Assembly (NCBI RefSeq): GCF_000333955.1
Contig: NZ_CAPS01000069.1
Span: 1-64,000 of the forward strand
Reading direction: 5' to 3'
Source of the DNA: Rhodococcus sp. AW25M09
Lineage (GTDB): Bacteria > Actinomycetota > Actinomycetes > Mycobacteriales > Mycobacteriaceae
Length of the DNA: 64,000 bases
Shown here: piece after piece, positions 53,558 through 63,520 of the stretch
How positions within the stretch are numbered: the first letter of the stretch is position 1
Layout: each line of letters opens with the position of its first letter
Translations under genes and position numbers: made by a program
Notes under the pieces: model-generated
What the model was told of the DNA's origin: nothing
What the model saw: the letters and a program-made list of their open reading frames with translations, nothing else
Database searches by the model: none

Positions 53558-54988
53558 GTGACCGAACCCGACGACGCCCTGCCGACGCCGCCTCCGAGTC
53601 CGGTCGATCTGGCCGAACTCGCGCTGGTCGAGGCCGAACTCGACAAGCGCTGGGGAGAAACGAAGATCGAGCCGTCGACTGCTCGAATCTCGGCACTGAT
53701 GGACCTTCTCGGCTCGCCGCAGAAGGCGTATCCGTCGATCCACGTCGCCGGCACCAACGGCAAGACCTCGGTCACCCGCATGATCGACGCCTTGCTCACT
53801 GCCTTTCATCGGCGCACCGGACGCACCACCAGCCCGCACCTGCAGATGGCCACCGAGCGCATCAGCATCGACGGTCGTCCTGTCTCACCGCGGCTCTACG
53901 TCGACACCTACAACGAGATCGCGCCGTTCGTGGACATGATCGACGCACAGTCGGAGGCCGCCGGCGGTCCGCGAATGAGCAAGTTCGAGGTGGTCACAGC
54001 CATGGCGTTCGCGGCGTTCGCCGAGGCTCCGGTGGAGGTCGCGGTCGTCGAGGTCGGGCTCGGTGGCCGTTGGGACGCCACCAACGTCGTCGACGGAGAG
54101 GTTGCCGTCATCACCCCTATCGGCCTCGATCACGTCGATTTCCTCGGCGACGATCTGGCGGCAATCGCGGGGGAGAAGGCTGGGATCATCAAGAAGGCAC
54201 CGGAATCTCTGGTGCCGCGTGACACGGTCGCGATTCTGGCTCAGCAGAAGCCCGAGGTCTCCGACGTCCTACTGCGGGCCGCGGTGCAGGCGGACGCTGC
54301 CGTGGCGCGGGCCGGCTCGGAATTCACCGTGCTCGGCAGGCAGATCGCCGTGGGTGGCCAACAACTGGAACTGCAGGGGCTCGGCGGGGTCTACACCGAC
54401 ATCTTTCTCCCACTGCACGGAGAACACCAGGCGCACAACGCGTCGCTAGCGCTGGCGGCGGTCGAGGCGTTCTTCGGTGCCGGCCCGGAGCGTCAACTCG
54501 ATCAAGACACCGTGCGCGGGGCGTTCGCCACGATCGTCAATCCCGGGCGACTCGAGCGGGTGCGCAATGCTCCCACCGTGTTTCTCGACGCTGCGCACAA
54601 CCCGCACGGGGCCGCGGCACTGGCCGCAGCCCTCACCGACGAGTTCGACTTCCGCAAACTCGTGGGGGTGGTCAGCGTCATGGCGGACAAAGATGTGGGA
54701 GCCATTCTCGACGAATTGGAGCCGGTGTTCGACGACATAGTCGTCACCCACAACGGGTCGGCGCGGGCGATGGACGTGGACGCATTGGCCGATATCGCGG
54801 TGGCCAAATTCGGCGACGAACGCGTGGTGGTGGCGTCGACGCTGCCCGATGCCCTCGAGACGGCCATCGGGCTGGCCGAGGACGTCGCCGAGCCGGGAGA
54901 AGCTGTCTCCGGTGCCGGCGTCGTGGTCACCGGATCCGTGGTGACCGTCGGAGCAGCTCGCACCCTGTTCGGAAAGGACCCCGCGTGA
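53558..54988 (+). CDS. folC: Bifunctional folylpolyglutamate / dihydrofolate synthase
   Basis: The 476-residue Mur-ligase-family enzyme carries the P-loop GTNGKTSVTRM (about residue 68) and VAVVEVGLGGRWDATNVVDG, typical of FolC, with the second-domain AAHNPHGAAAL. It adds glutamate to folates. It starts directly after the valS stop at GTG 53558 and overlaps the DUF4233 gene by four bases (GTGA). Confidence 0.94.
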   Translation: MTEPDDALPTPPPSPVDLAELALVEAELDKRWGETKIEPSTARISALMDLLGSPQKAYPSIHVAGTNGKTSVTRMIDALLTAFHRRTGRTTSPHLQMATERISIDGRPVSPRLYVDTYNEIAPFVDMIDAQSEAAGGPRMSKFEVVTAMAFAAFAEAPVEVAVVEVGLGGRWDATNVVDGEVAVITPIGLDHVDFLGDDLAAIAGEKAGIIKKAPESLVPRDTVAILAQQKPEVSDVLLRAAVQADAAVARAGSEFTVLGRQIAVGGQQLELQGLGGVYTDIFLPLHGEHQAHNASLALAAVEAFFGAGPERQLDQDTVRGAFATIVNPGRLERVRNAPTVFLDAAHNPHGAAALAAALTDEFDFRKLVGVVSVMADKDVGAILDELEPVFDDIVVTHNGSARAMDVDALADIAVAKFGDERVVVASTLPDALETAIGLAEDVAEPGEAVSGAGVVVTGSVVTVGAARTLFGKDPA

Positions 54989-55374
54989 GCGAGGCAGAGT
55001 TCAGACCACCCACGACCGACCCGTGGAAAGGCTTCCGCGGCGTCGTGGCGGGCACTCTCGTGCTCGAAGCCATCGTGACCCTGCTGGCGCTGCCGGTGGT
55101 GGCAACCCTGGGCGGCGGTGCGACCTGGTTCTCGACGACGTACATCGTGGCCGTGGCCGTGGTGATGATTCTCGCTGCCGGCAAGCAGGGGGAACCGTGG
55201 GCGATGAAGCTCAACCTGATTCTCCAGCTGTTCGTGCTGGCCGGGGCCGTGTTCCACCTCTCCATCGGGGCGGTGGGCCTGATCTTCATCGCGGTCTGGC
55301 TGTATCTGCTGTACCTGCGCCGGGACATCACCGAGCGGATCCGGCGCGGAATGCTGCCGGGGCAACGCGACTGA
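54985..55374 (+). CDS. DUF4233 small membrane protein
   Basis: The 129-residue protein has about four membrane helices ([65 protein letters not shown]). It matches Rv2446c, the membrane protein always linked to folC in actinobacteria. Its function is unknown; the linkage suggests a role in folate metabolism or transport. Start GTG 54985 is coupled to folC. Confidence 0.85.
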   Translation: MSEAEFRPPTTDPWKGFRGVVAGTLVLEAIVTLLALPVVATLGGGATWFSTTYIVAVAVVMILAAGKQGEPWAMKLNLILQLFVLAGAVFHLSIGAVGLIFIAVWLYLLYLRRDITERIRRGMLPGQRD

Positions 55375-55428
55375 CACCGAACCCCTCGGTTTCGGCGATG
55401 CGCCGCGCGAGACTGCGCTCGGGTCCAT

Positions 55429-55434
55429 TACTGT
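55429..55434 (+). promoter_or_regulatory. -10 box of a probable leaderless ndk promoter
   Basis: TACTGT ends seven bases before GTG 55442, in the 67-base gap after the DUF4233 gene. No ribosome site is visible. Confidence 0.5.
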
Positions 55435-55441
55435 CGTCGAC

Positions 55442-55855
55442 GTGACCGACCGCACCCTTGTACTGATCAAGCCCGACGGAGTTGCCCGGCGTTACGTAGG
55501 AGAGATCCTCGGCCGCGTGGAGAAGAAGGGACTGAGCATCGTCGCACTCGAGCTCAAGACCGTCTCCCGCGACCTGGCCTCGGCTCACTACGCAGAGCAC
55601 GAGAGCAAGCCGTTCTTCCCCGAACTCCTCGAGTTCATCACCTCCGGACCGGTGGTGGCCGCAGTCCTCGAAGGTCCTCGCGCAATCGCGGCCTTCCGGC
55701 AGATCGCAGGCGGCACCGACCCCGTTGCCAAGGCGGTTCCCGGCACCATCCGTGGTGACCTCGCGCTCGATGGCCAGCAAAACCTGGTGCACGGCTCGGA
55801 TTCCGTGGAATCGGCCGAGCGCGAGATCTCGCTCTGGTTCCCCGGCCTGGCCTGA
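55442..55855 (+). CDS. ndk: Nucleoside diphosphate kinase
   Basis: The 137-residue enzyme moves phosphate from ATP to other NDPs. The family features [18 protein letters not shown] and the active-site histidine in NLVHGSDS are present. Length is normal. It starts at GTG 55442 with a leaderless promoter and stands before the long rne leader. Confidence 0.96.
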   Translation: MTDRTLVLIKPDGVARRYVGEILGRVEKKGLSIVALELKTVSRDLASAHYAEHESKPFFPELLEFITSGPVVAAVLEGPRAIAAFRQIAGGTDPVAKAVPGTIRGDLALDGQQNLVHGSDSVESAEREISLWFPGLA

Positions 55856-56357
55856 CCGCACCGACTCCGGCAACAAAGCACCGTTCGCGGGCCGTCACGC
55901 CGCATCCGATCGATACCCGATCGGAGCGGCGTGGCAAGTACGCATCATCGTGTGTGGGATACTCGACTCAGATCGACTCCACAGCACAAGTAAGTACCAG
56001 TTCGACGCTCCACCGAAGTCAAGGCTTCACCGAAGTTCGCTAGCCAGGTGTCGTGGATTCGATCGGATGACTGTCGTCTATCCGCTGCCCGTCATCGCAG
56101 ATGCTCGAACGAGAGACAGGCTCGTTCGCGTTCATGCTTGATGATCAGGCGCTCGGATCGCCGAGACACCACCATCCAGCCAGGCACCGCACACGCTGTC
56201 GTAGACCACCGAGAACTCCGAAGTGGTCATCGGCTCGGGTGCGGAGCAAGACCGAACAGCTGACGTCCAACCCGACGTGAGTACACAAGGATTGCCCTCG
56301 CGTGGCCGCGTCACACCCGAATTCGGATGAACGCGCCCGGGGGCCCGAGGAGACTAC
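55856..56357 (+). promoter_or_regulatory. Long non-coding leader region of rne
   Basis: No convincing gene is seen in these 502 bases. An extended -10 box GATACT (55958-55963), preceded by TGTGG, could start an rne transcript with a leader near 390 bases. A perfect hairpin CGAACGAG / CTCGTTCG (56106-56113, 56121-56128) lies in the leader. RNase E leaders in other bacteria are long and are used for autoregulation. Confidence 0.4.
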
Positions 56358-59300
56358 GTGGCCGATCAAAGCCCACCCGAAGATGTACAGAACGCGAACG
56401 TGGGAGGTCTGGAGGACGCCGACTCGGTGTCGTCTGCGGAACTCGACGCGGGATCGTCGGGGCAACCCGACACCATCGAGCTGCCCACCAGGTTGCGCGT
56501 TCACGCACTGGCCAAGATTCTGGGCGTCACCAGCAAGCAACTGCTCGTCACCCTGGGTGAGCTCGGAATCGAAGCGCGCAGTGCGCAGTCGAGTCTGAGC
56601 CGCGACGTCGCAGAGTCCGTTCGAGATTCGGTCAACAGCCCTGCTGCACCGACGGTCGATGTCTCGCTTGCCGAACAGAACGAGCCGAGCGCCTCGGGAG
56701 AGGTAGCCTCCTCGGAGGTGACCGCCGCCGAGTCACCTGCTGCCGGGGCTCCGTGGTCCGAGCCGCAGTTGTTCACCAGCGCGCCTGCGCCGGAGCCCGA
56801 GGCAGCGCAGCCCACTGCAGCCACGTTCGCCACTCCGCTGTTTCTGCAGCCCGCCGCCGTCGATTCGGCAGCACCCGAGTCTGCGGAGTCACCGGCAGAG
56901 CCCCCCGCCCGTCGTCGACGCAGCCGCAAGGCCGCGCCGAAGGGCGAGGGTGCGAACACCGACAGCAACGAGCCCGTGGCGTCCGTCGATACCACTTCGT
57001 CGGCACCCCAAGCATCCGGGATCGCCGCACCCGAGGCCTCTACTCCCGACGCCTCGACCCCCGACGCTTCTACTCCCGACACCTCGTCGGCCGGCCGCTC
57101 GACTTCGTCGGAGTCCGACGAGTCGACCGCGTCCGAGAGCTCGGGCGACGGCGACGGGGACGGGGACGGGGACGGGGATCAGTCCCAGCCTCGGCGACGT
57201 CGGCGTGGCCGCCGTGGCCGTGGCCGAGGCCGCGGCGAACAGTCTTCCGACGACAATTCGAGCGACGAGAACTCGGGCGACGATTCCGAGGGCACCGGCA
57301 CCGACAGCGCGTCCGCCGATTCGGGAGATACAGAGTCGTCCGACGGTGCCGATGCGGATTCCGAAGAGTCGTCTGCGAGCGATGACCAGCAGTCGGGCTC
57401 GGGCAGGCGCTCGCGTCGATCACGTACCCGCAACCGCGGCGCGGACCGGTCGAACTCCGACTCGAACGATTCCTCGGACGACACGCGCGCTGCTGATTCC
57501 TCGGCCGATGACAGCGACGACGACTCGGATTCGTCTGCCCAGTCCAACCTCGACGACTCCGACAACGGTGATTCCGAAGGAGACGGCTCGAGCCGTCGTC
57601 GCCGCCGTCGTCGCCGTCGCAAGACCGGAGCCGAGGCAGCGGCCGAGGGCGCGTCGTCCGAGGACGATCCGCCCAACACAGTCGTGCACGAGCGGGAGCC
57701 GCGGAACAAGAGCCGAGCCCCCCGAGACGAAGTTCAGGGCATCACCGGTTCGACTCGTCTCGAAGCCAAGCGTCAGCGTCGCCGCGACGGGCGCGACGCC
57801 GGTCGTCGTCGTCCGCCGATTCTGACCGAGTCCGAGTTCCTGGCGCGACGTGAATCCGTCGACCGCGTCATGGTCGTGCGGGAGAAGGCCACCCCCGAGC
57901 ATCCGCTGACCACACAGGTTGCCGTGCTCGAAGACGGGGTGCTCGTGGAGCACTTCGTCACCAGCAGTGCCACCGCCTCGATGGTCGGCAACGTCTACCT
58001 GGGTCGTGTCCAGAACGTTCTGCCCAGCATGGAGGCAGCGTTCATCGACATCGGCCGTGGCCGCAACGGTGTTCTGTACGCCGGCGAGGTCAACTGGGAC
58101 GCCGCCGGACTCGGCGGGAACTCGCGAAAGATCGAGCAGGCTCTCAAGCCCGGCGATCAGGTTCTCGTCCAGGTCAGCAAGGATCCGGTAGGGCACAAGG
58201 GTGCCCGCCTGACGACGCAGCTCTCGCTCGCAGGACGCTTCCTCGTCTACGTTCCCGGTGGTAGCTCCACCGGGATCAGCCGCAAGTTGCCCGATACCGA
58301 GCGCAAGCGTCTGAAAGAGATCCTCCGAGAGATCGTGCCTGCCGAGGCGGGTGTCATCATCCGGACCGCGGCAGAGGGCGTCAGCGAGGAAGAACTCGCA
58401 CGCGACGTGACTCGGCTGCAGGCGCAGTGGGCCAGCATCGAGGAGCGTTCGGCCAACGCCGAAACCGGCAAGGGCGTGCAACCGCAGACGCTCTACGAAG
58501 AGCCCGACATGCTCGTCAAGGTCATCCGGGATCTGTTCAACGAGGACTTCTCCACGCTCGTCATCGAGGGCGACAAGGCATGGACGACGACGTCGAACTA
58601 CGTCGAGACCGTGGCACCGGACATGATGCAGCGGCTACAGCGGTACGAGACCAACGGCAGTTCGGTCGACGTCTTCGCTGCGCACCGTATCGACGAGCAG
58701 CTGGCGAAGGCCCTCGATCGCAAGGTCTGGCTTCCCTCGGGCGGCACCCTGGTGATCGATCGCACCGAGGCGATGACCGTCGTCGACGTCAATACCGGTA
58801 AATTCACCGGTTCGGGCGGCAATCTCGAAGAGACCGTCACCCGCAACAACATCGAGGCTGCCGAAGAAGTCGTCCGACAGATGCGTCTGCGCGACATCGG
58901 CGGCATGATCGTCGTCGACTTCATCGACATGGTGCTCGAGTCCAACCGCGATCTGGTGCTGCGGCGACTGACCGAGGCATTGGGGCGCGACCGCACCCGC
59001 CACCAGGTGTCGGAGGTCACTTCGCTCGGGCTGGTGCAGATGACGCGAAAGAAGCTCGGCACCGGCCTCGTAGAGGCGTTCTCCACCACGTGCGAGCACT
59101 GCCAGGGTCGCGGAATAGTGGTGCATCCGTTCCCCATCGACGCCAAGCCGGACAACGACGGCGGTCGCTCGAACTCGTCCCGCTCGGAGTCGAGCAACTC
59201 GGGCACGGGCAGCAGGCGTCGACGGGGCAAGGACAACAAGGCCGACGGAAACGACGGCAACGACGGCAACGAGCGCAGCTCCTCCAACGCGTCGACCGGT

Positions 59301-59885
59301 TCCGCGGACAGCCACGATCACCCAGTGGTCGATCCGTCGATCAAACGGGCACACCCCGTCGCCCTGGCGATGGCGGCGCATCATGACGAGGTGGTGGCGG
59401 ACGTCAGCCCAGCTGATGTCGAGACATCGCCTGCCAGTGCGAGCACCGACTCCGACACCGTCGTCACGGTCGTCTCCGCCGACGAGGTGGACGTTGCCAC
59501 GGCTGCAGTGGGCGATGCAGAGGCCGACGGTGTTCCTGCAGCCGAGGTGACGGAGCCTGCGGTGGAGCAGCCCGCTGCCGAGCCGTCCGTCCAGGTCGAG
59601 CCGGAGCTGCCGAAGGCTCGTCGTGGTCGCCGGGTGGCTCGCAAGGCCGCTGCGCCGACCAGCGTGGCTCCGGATGCCGGGGTGGTTCTCGTCGTACCGG
59701 CCACCGACAACACCGGCGACGACGGCTCTGCCGATGCGACGGGGGTGGCCGATGCCGAGGTGTCGCAGCCTCTGACGTCGGCAGCCGAGCAACCGGTCGA
59801 GCCGGTTGAGGTGCCTGCGGTACGTCCTCCCAGGCGGCGTGCAGCAGCGCGGCCGGCGGGCCCGCCGGTGGACATCGATGCCTAG
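56358..59885 (+). CDS. rne: Ribonuclease E/G family endoribonuclease
   Basis: The 1175-residue endonuclease starts at GTG 56358 with GAGGAGA upstream. The N-terminal 480 residues are disordered and acidic, with repeats (STPDA at about 225-242, then alternating G-D) and basic RRRR patches (about 287 and 415). An S1 RNA-binding domain follows (TASMVGNVYLGRVQNVLPS), then the catalytic core with TVVDVNTGKFTGSG and IVVDFIDMVLES providing the metal-binding aspartates, and a zinc-link CEHCQGRG (about residue 912). A second disordered tail of about 230 residues ends it. It initiates mRNA decay and rRNA processing. This layout, with the extension before the catalytic core, is the actinobacterial one. 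Confidence 0.95.
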   Translation: MADQSPPEDVQNANVGGLEDADSVSSAELDAGSSGQPDTIELPTRLRVHALAKILGVTSKQLLVTLGELGIEARSAQSSLSRDVAESVRDSVNSPAAPTVDVSLAEQNEPSASGEVASSEVTAAESPAAGAPWSEPQLFTSAPAPEPEAAQPTAATFATPLFLQPAAVDSAAPESAESPAEPPARRRRSRKAAPKGEGANTDSNEPVASVDTTSSAPQASGIAAPEASTPDASTPDASTPDTSSAGRSTSSESDESTASESSGDGDGDGDGDGDQSQPRRRRRGRRGRGRGRGEQSSDDNSSDENSGDDSEGTGTDSASADSGDTESSDGADADSEESSASDDQQSGSGRRSRRSRTRNRGADRSNSDSNDSSDDTRAADSSADDSDDDSDSSAQSNLDDSDNGDSEGDGSSRRRRRRRRRKTGAEAAAEGASSEDDPPNTVVHEREPRNKSRAPRDEVQGITGSTRLEAKRQRRRDGRDAGRRRPPILTESEFLARRESVDRVMVVREKATPEHPLTTQVAVLEDGVLVEHFVTSSATASMVGNVYLGRVQNVLPSMEAAFIDIGRGRNGVLYAGEVNWDAAGLGGNSRKIEQALKPGDQVLVQVSKDPVGHKGARLTTQLSLAGRFLVYVPGGSSTGISRKLPDTERKRLKEILREIVPAEAGVIIRTAAEGVSEEELARDVTRLQAQWASIEERSANAETGKGVQPQTLYEEPDMLVKVIRDLFNEDFSTLVIEGDKAWTTTSNYVETVAPDMMQRLQRYETNGSSVDVFAAHRIDEQLAKALDRKVWLPSGGTLVIDRTEAMTVVDVNTGKFTGSGGNLEETVTRNNIEAAEEVVRQMRLRDIGGMIVVDFIDMVLESNRDLVLRRLTEALGRDRTRHQVSEVTSLGLVQMTRKKLGTGLVEAFSTTCEHCQGRGIVVHPFPIDAKPDNDGGRSNSSRSESSNSGTGSRRRRGKDNKADGNDGNDGNERSSSNASTGSADSHDHPVVDPSIKRAHPVALAMAAHHDEVVADVSPADVETSPASASTDSDTVVTVVSADEVDVATAAVGDAEADGVPAAEVTEPAVEQPAAEPSVQVEPELPKARRGRRVARKAAAPTSVAPDAGVVLVVPATDNTGDDGSADATGVADAEVSQPLTSAAEQPVEPVEVPAVRPPRRRAAARPAGPPVDIDA
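57144..57179 (+). repeat. Coding microsatellite (G-D repeat) in rne
   Basis: Twelve codons alternate Gly and Asp, including four perfect copies of GGGGAC. The tract codes for part of the disordered N-terminal extension and can change length in steps of six bases without shifting the frame. Confidence 0.85.
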
Positions 59886-59898
59886 CAGAACAGGCAGT

Positions 59899-59928
59899 TT
59901 GACCCTGGCCGTCTCTCTGCCGTAACCT
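59899..59928 (+). promoter_or_regulatory. Housekeeping promoter of rplU-rpmA
   Basis: TTGACC (59899-59904) and TAACCT (59923-59928) are 18 bases apart, close to the SigA consensus. Transcription would begin near 59935, giving a leader of about 185 bases. Confidence 0.6.
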
Positions 59929-59999
59929 TGATAAGTCGCTCCCGGTGACACCGTTCTGCTGTGCCGTAGTGGCTCTACAGAGTCAACGGTTCTCGAGCG

Positions 60000-60024
60000 G
60001 GCCGAGATTATCGTGATCTCGGCC
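60000..60024 (+). other. Hairpin in the rplU leader
   Basis: GGCCGAGAT (60000-60008) and ATCTCGGCC (60016-60024) form a perfect 9-base stem with a 7-base loop in the leader between promoter and rplU. It may take part in ribosomal-protein feedback; I do not recognise a named leader family. Confidence 0.45.
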
Positions 60025-60118
60025 GGCCGATAGGGAGCAAGCAAACACGTAACACCAGACCAGTCGTGGTGCCATGCGCAACGCGAGCAAGTTCGAAGAA
60101 GCAAGGGGTAGCCCTCCG

Positions 60119-60430
60119 ATGGCAACGTACGCGATCGTCAAGACCGGCGGAAAGCAGTACAAGGTCGCTGTTGGTGACCTCGTCAAGGTCGAGAAGATCG
60201 AGGGAGCGCCCGGCACTGCTGTCTCGCTTGCTCCGGTCCTCGTCGTAGACGGATCCGACCTGACCACAGATGCAGACAAGCTGGCGAAGATCTCGGTCGC
60301 CGGTGAGATCGTCGAGCAGACCAAGGGCCCGAAGATCCGCATCCACAAGTTCAAGAACAAGACCGGATACCACAAGCGTCAGGGACACAGGCAGAAGCTC
60401 ACTGTCCTCAAGGTCACCGGCATCAAGTAA
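60119..60430 (+). CDS. rplU: 50S ribosomal protein L21
   Basis: The 103-residue protein begins [20 protein letters not shown] and ends with [19 protein letters not shown], both typical of L21. ATG 60119 is preceded by AAGGGG at an 11-base spacing. The frame further left lacks family sequence. rpmA follows after 59 bases, so both are co-transcribed. Confidence 0.97.
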   Translation: MATYAIVKTGGKQYKVAVGDLVKVEKIEGAPGTAVSLAPVLVVDGSDLTTDADKLAKISVAGEIVEQTKGPKIRIHKFKNKTGYHKRQGHRQKLTVLKVTGIK

Positions 60431-60489
60431 CCAGGTCTCACCGGACCCGCGGTCTTTTCAGCTGATTCACCCCGAGGAGGGTATGCAAC

Positions 60490-60753
60490 ATGGCACACAA
60501 GAAGGGCGCATCGAGCTCCCGTAACGGTCGCGACTCGAACGCTCAGCGCCTCGGCGTCAAGCGCTTCGGCGGCCAGACCGTAGGCGCAGGCGAGATCCTG
60601 GTTCGCCAGCGCGGCACTCACTTCCACCCCGGCGTCAACGTCGGCCGTGGCGGCGACGACACCCTGTTCGCACTCGCCGCAGGCGCAGTCGAGTTCGGTG
60701 CCAAGCGCGGACGCAAGACCGTGAACATCGTTCCGGTCGCTGTAGAGGCCTAG
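60490..60753 (+). CDS. rpmA: 50S ribosomal protein L27
   Basis: The 87-residue L27 begins [20 protein letters not shown] and includes [18 protein letters not shown]. It contacts the peptidyl transferase centre with its N-terminus, which here starts directly with the mature-type sequence and needs no extra cleavage. GAGGAGGG precedes ATG 60490. Confidence 0.97.
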   Translation: MAHKKGASSSRNGRDSNAQRLGVKRFGGQTVGAGEILVRQRGTHFHPGVNVGRGGDDTLFALAAGAVEFGAKRGRKTVNIVPVAVEA

Positions 60754-60788
60754 TCCTTCTGCAGCGCTCGCGCCACGATGGACCGACA

Positions 60789-60804
60789 GAATAGACAACT
60801 ATTC
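60789..60804. promoter_or_regulatory. Palindrome after rpmA, possible operator or promoter element
   Basis: GAATAG-ACAA-CTATTC is a perfect inverted repeat in the 173-base gap between rpmA and obg, upstream of the terminator. It may be an operator for obg. Confidence 0.35.
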
Positions 60805-60839
60805 GAGTGGGACATCCACGGCGTACGTTCATAGTTCCC

Positions 60840-60896
60840 GATAGGGGCGGACCAGGGTCATGAGACCGGTCCGCCCCTATCGCTTTTTTCTCCCGC
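60840..60896 (+). terminator. Intrinsic terminator between rpmA and obg
   Basis: GATAGGGGCGGACC (60840-60853) and GGTCCGCCCCTATC (60868-60881) are perfect 14-base complements with a 14-base loop, followed by GCTTTTTT and more T. This is the strongest classical terminator in the window. Only 45 bases separate the hairpin from the obg start. Confidence 0.92.
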
Positions 60897-60926
60897 TTTT
60901 TCTTTCAGAAAGGATCGAAGACAGCT

Positions 60927-62378
60927 ATGTCACGATTCATCGACCGCGTGGTGCTGCACGTCAGCGCCGGCAAAGGTGGCAACGGCTGCTCTTCGGTTCA
61001 CCGCGAAAAGTTCAAGCCTCTCGGTGGCCCGGACGGTGGAAACGGGGGACAGGGCGGCGGAGTCGTCTTCGTCGTCGACTCCAACGTTCACACGTTGCTC
61101 GACTTCCACTTCTCCAGCCATGCCAAGGCCGGCAACGGAACTCAGGGCATGGGCGGCAACCGTGAGGGTGCAAACGGCGAGGACCTGATCCTCAAGGTTC
61201 CCGACGGCACGGTCGTGCTCGACAAGAAGGGCACCGTACTCGCCGACATGATCGGTGAGGGAACACGTTTCGATGCGGCACCGGGTGGACGCGGTGGCCT
61301 CGGCAACGCAGCGCTCGCGTCCAAGGCTCGTCGTGCGCCCGGTTTCGCCCTGCTCGGCGAAGAGGGTATCGAGCGCGAGCTCGTCCTCGAGCTCAAGTCC
61401 GTGGCCGATGTCGGTCTCGTGGGATTCCCATCGGCCGGTAAGTCGTCGTTGGTCTCGGTGCTGTCCGCAGCGAAGCCGAAGATCGCCGATTACCCCTTCA
61501 CGACGCTGGTTCCCAACCTCGGTGTCGTGTCGAGCGGAGACACCACGTTCACCGTCGCCGACGTGCCCGGTTTGATCCCAGGTGCCAGTCAGGGTCGAGG
61601 TCTGGGTCTCGACTTCCTCCGCCACCTCGAGCGGTGCGCGGTGCTCGCGCACGTCGTCGACTGCGCCACACTGGATCCGGGCCGCGATCCGATTTCCGAC
61701 GTCGACGCTCTCGAAGCCGAATTGGCCGCCTACAAGCCGGCTCTGTCCGGAGACGCCAGCCTCGGCGATCTCGCCGATCGGCCCCGCATCGTGGTGTTGA
61801 ACAAGGCCGATATTCCCGAGGGTGCCGAGCTCGCCGAGATGGTCACCGCAGAGTTCGAGTCGCGTGGCTGGCCGGTCTTCACCATCTCCGCAGTGACTCG
61901 CGCCGGTCTCAAGCCGTTGACCTTCGCCTTGGCGAAGCTCGTCGAGGACTACCGCACTGCCCATCCGGCGCCGGAGCCACGGCGTCAGGTACTGCGTCCG
62001 GTCGCCAAGAACGACGACAGCTTCAAGGTCGTCAAGGATCCGGATATCCCGGACGGCTTCATCGTTCGAGGTATCCGCCCAGAGCGCTGGGTGCGTCAGA
62101 CGCAGTTCACCAACGACGAAGCCGTGGGCTATCTCGCGGATCGGCTGGCCCGGCTGGGCGTCGAGGATGAGTTGATCAAGGCCGGCGCTCAGCCCGGTGC
62201 GTCGGTCACGATCGGCGAGGTCTCGTTCGACTGGGAGCCGCAGACTCCGGCCGGTGTCGAGATAACCATGACCGGCCGCGGTACCGACGCCCGACTCGAT
62301 CAGGTCGAGCGCATCGGTGCATCCGAACGTAAGCATGCCCGCCAGGTACGTCGCGGGCTCGATTCCGAACAGGAGTAG
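60927..62378 (+). CDS. obg: Obg-family GTPase (ObgE/CgtA)
   Basis: The 483-residue GTPase has the glycine-rich Obg fold (residues 1-158, [13 protein letters not shown] and [14 protein letters not shown]), the G domain with P-loop [11 protein letters not shown] (about 166-176), switch [10 protein letters not shown] and NKAD, and the OCT domain at the C-terminus (about 360-435). It acts in 50S assembly and stress signalling. It sits between rpmA and proB in the usual order. ATG 60927 has AAAGGA upstream. Confidence 0.96.
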   Translation: MSRFIDRVVLHVSAGKGGNGCSSVHREKFKPLGGPDGGNGGQGGGVVFVVDSNVHTLLDFHFSSHAKAGNGTQGMGGNREGANGEDLILKVPDGTVVLDKKGTVLADMIGEGTRFDAAPGGRGGLGNAALASKARRAPGFALLGEEGIERELVLELKSVADVGLVGFPSAGKSSLVSVLSAAKPKIADYPFTTLVPNLGVVSSGDTTFTVADVPGLIPGASQGRGLGLDFLRHLERCAVLAHVVDCATLDPGRDPISDVDALEAELAAYKPALSGDASLGDLADRPRIVVLNKADIPEGAELAEMVTAEFESRGWPVFTISAVTRAGLKPLTFALAKLVEDYRTAHPAPEPRRQVLRPVAKNDDSFKVVKDPDIPDGFIVRGIRPERWVRQTQFTNDEAVGYLADRLARLGVEDELIKAGAQPGASVTIGEVSFDWEPQTPAGVEITMTGRGTDARLDQVERIGASERKHARQVRRGLDSEQE

Positions 62379-62380
62379 TC

Positions 62381-63520
62381 GTGGTGTCGGTGCGTGAATC
62401 CGATCTGCCCGAAGCGGCTCTCACCGGTACCCGTCGCACGATTGCCGACGCAAAGCGCATCGTGGTCAAGATCGGCTCCTCGGCGCTGACCAGTCTCGAC
62501 ACAGGCCTCGATCTGGGTCGACTCGACCTGCTCGCCGACGCCATCGAGTCGCGGATGCGCAGCGGAACCGACGTGGTGGTCGTATCGTCCGGAGCGATCG
62601 GTGCCGGCATGGCACCGCTCGGGCTCACCCGCCGCCCGCACGATCTCGCGACCAAGCAGGCTGCGGCAAGCGTGGGGCAGCTCGCCCTGGTCAACGCGTG
62701 GAGCTCGTCCTTCCACCGGTACGGGCGCACCGTGGGTCAGGTGCTGCTGACAGCCGAGGACATCGCACGTCGGACCAATCACCGCAACGCCCAGCGCACG
62801 TTGGATCGACTGCGCTCACTCGGTGCCGTCGCCATCGTCAACGAGAACGACACCGTCGCCACCGCCGAGATCCGCTTCGGTGACAACGATCGCCTCGCGG
62901 CTCTGGTGGCACACCTCGTCGGCGCAGACGCACTGTTCCTGCTCTCGGATGTGGACGGGTTGTACGACGGAGATCCCCGCAAGGGCAGCGCAACACTGAT
63001 TCCAGAAGTCACCAGCCCGGAGGACCTCGACGGCGTGGTTGCCGGGTCTGGGGGAGCGCTGGGCACCGGCGGAATGGCGTCCAAGCTGTCCGCTGCGCGT
63101 CTCGCGGCCGACGCGGGTGTTCCCGTGCTGTTGGCTGCTGCGTCCGACGCCGCACACGCGCTGACGACGTCGGAGGTGGGTACTGCCTTTGCCGCCAGGC
63201 CGACGCGGTTGTCCGCTCGGAAGTTCTGGGTTCGCCATGCCGCAGATGCTGCGGGTGAACTGCACCTCGACGCGGGTGCCGTGCGAGCGGTCGCGGAGCG
63301 GCGGCGGTCGCTGTTGTCCGCAGGTATCACCTCGGTGACGGGATCGTTTCACGGCGGAGACGTGGTCTCGCTCGTCGATCACGACGGTGAGCTGATCGCT
63401 CGTGGGGTCGTTGCGTACGACTCGGGGGAGTTGGCCGGGATGCTCGGGCGGTCGACGGGGGAGCTCGCCGCAGAGCTACAACGCCCGGTGGTTCACGCAG
63501 ACGACCTGGTCCCTGCCTGA
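62381..63520 (+). CDS. proB: Glutamate 5-kinase
   Basis: The 379-residue enzyme phosphorylates glutamate, the first step of proline synthesis. The amino-acid kinase domain (residues 25-285) includes [26 protein letters not shown] and [21 protein letters not shown]; a PUA domain follows (residues 295-370). It starts at GTG 62381 two bases after the obg stop (GTG 62384 is also possible), with AGGAGTAG upstream. Its last 28 bases overlap the end of the convergent sirtuin gene. Confidence 0.95.
   Translation: MVSVRESDLPEAALTGTRRTIADAKRIVVKIGSSALTSLDTGLDLGRLDLLADAIESRMRSGTDVVVVSSGAIGAGMAPLGLTRRPHDLATKQAAASVGQLALVNAWSSSFHRYGRTVGQVLLTAEDIARRTNHRNAQRTLDRLRSLGAVAIVNENDTVATAEIRFGDNDRLAALVAHLVGADALFLLSDVDGLYDGDPRKGSATLIPEVTSPEDLDGVVAGSGGALGTGGMASKLSAARLAADAGVPVLLAAASDAAHALTTSEVGTAFAARPTRLSARKFWVRHAADAAGELHLDAGAVRAVAERRRSLLSAGITSVTGSFHGGDVVSLVDHDGELIARGVVAYDSGELAGMLGRSTGELAAELQRPVVHADDLVPA

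Noticed and set aside
50906-53839. 977-residue minus-strand frame opposite valS
   Set aside because: It is a mirror of valS codons; valS has all synthetase motifs.
56132-56314. 60-residue minus-strand frame in the rne leader with a Cys-containing C-terminal half
   Set aside because: No ribosome site, no hydrophobic signal, and no family; kept as non-coding leader.
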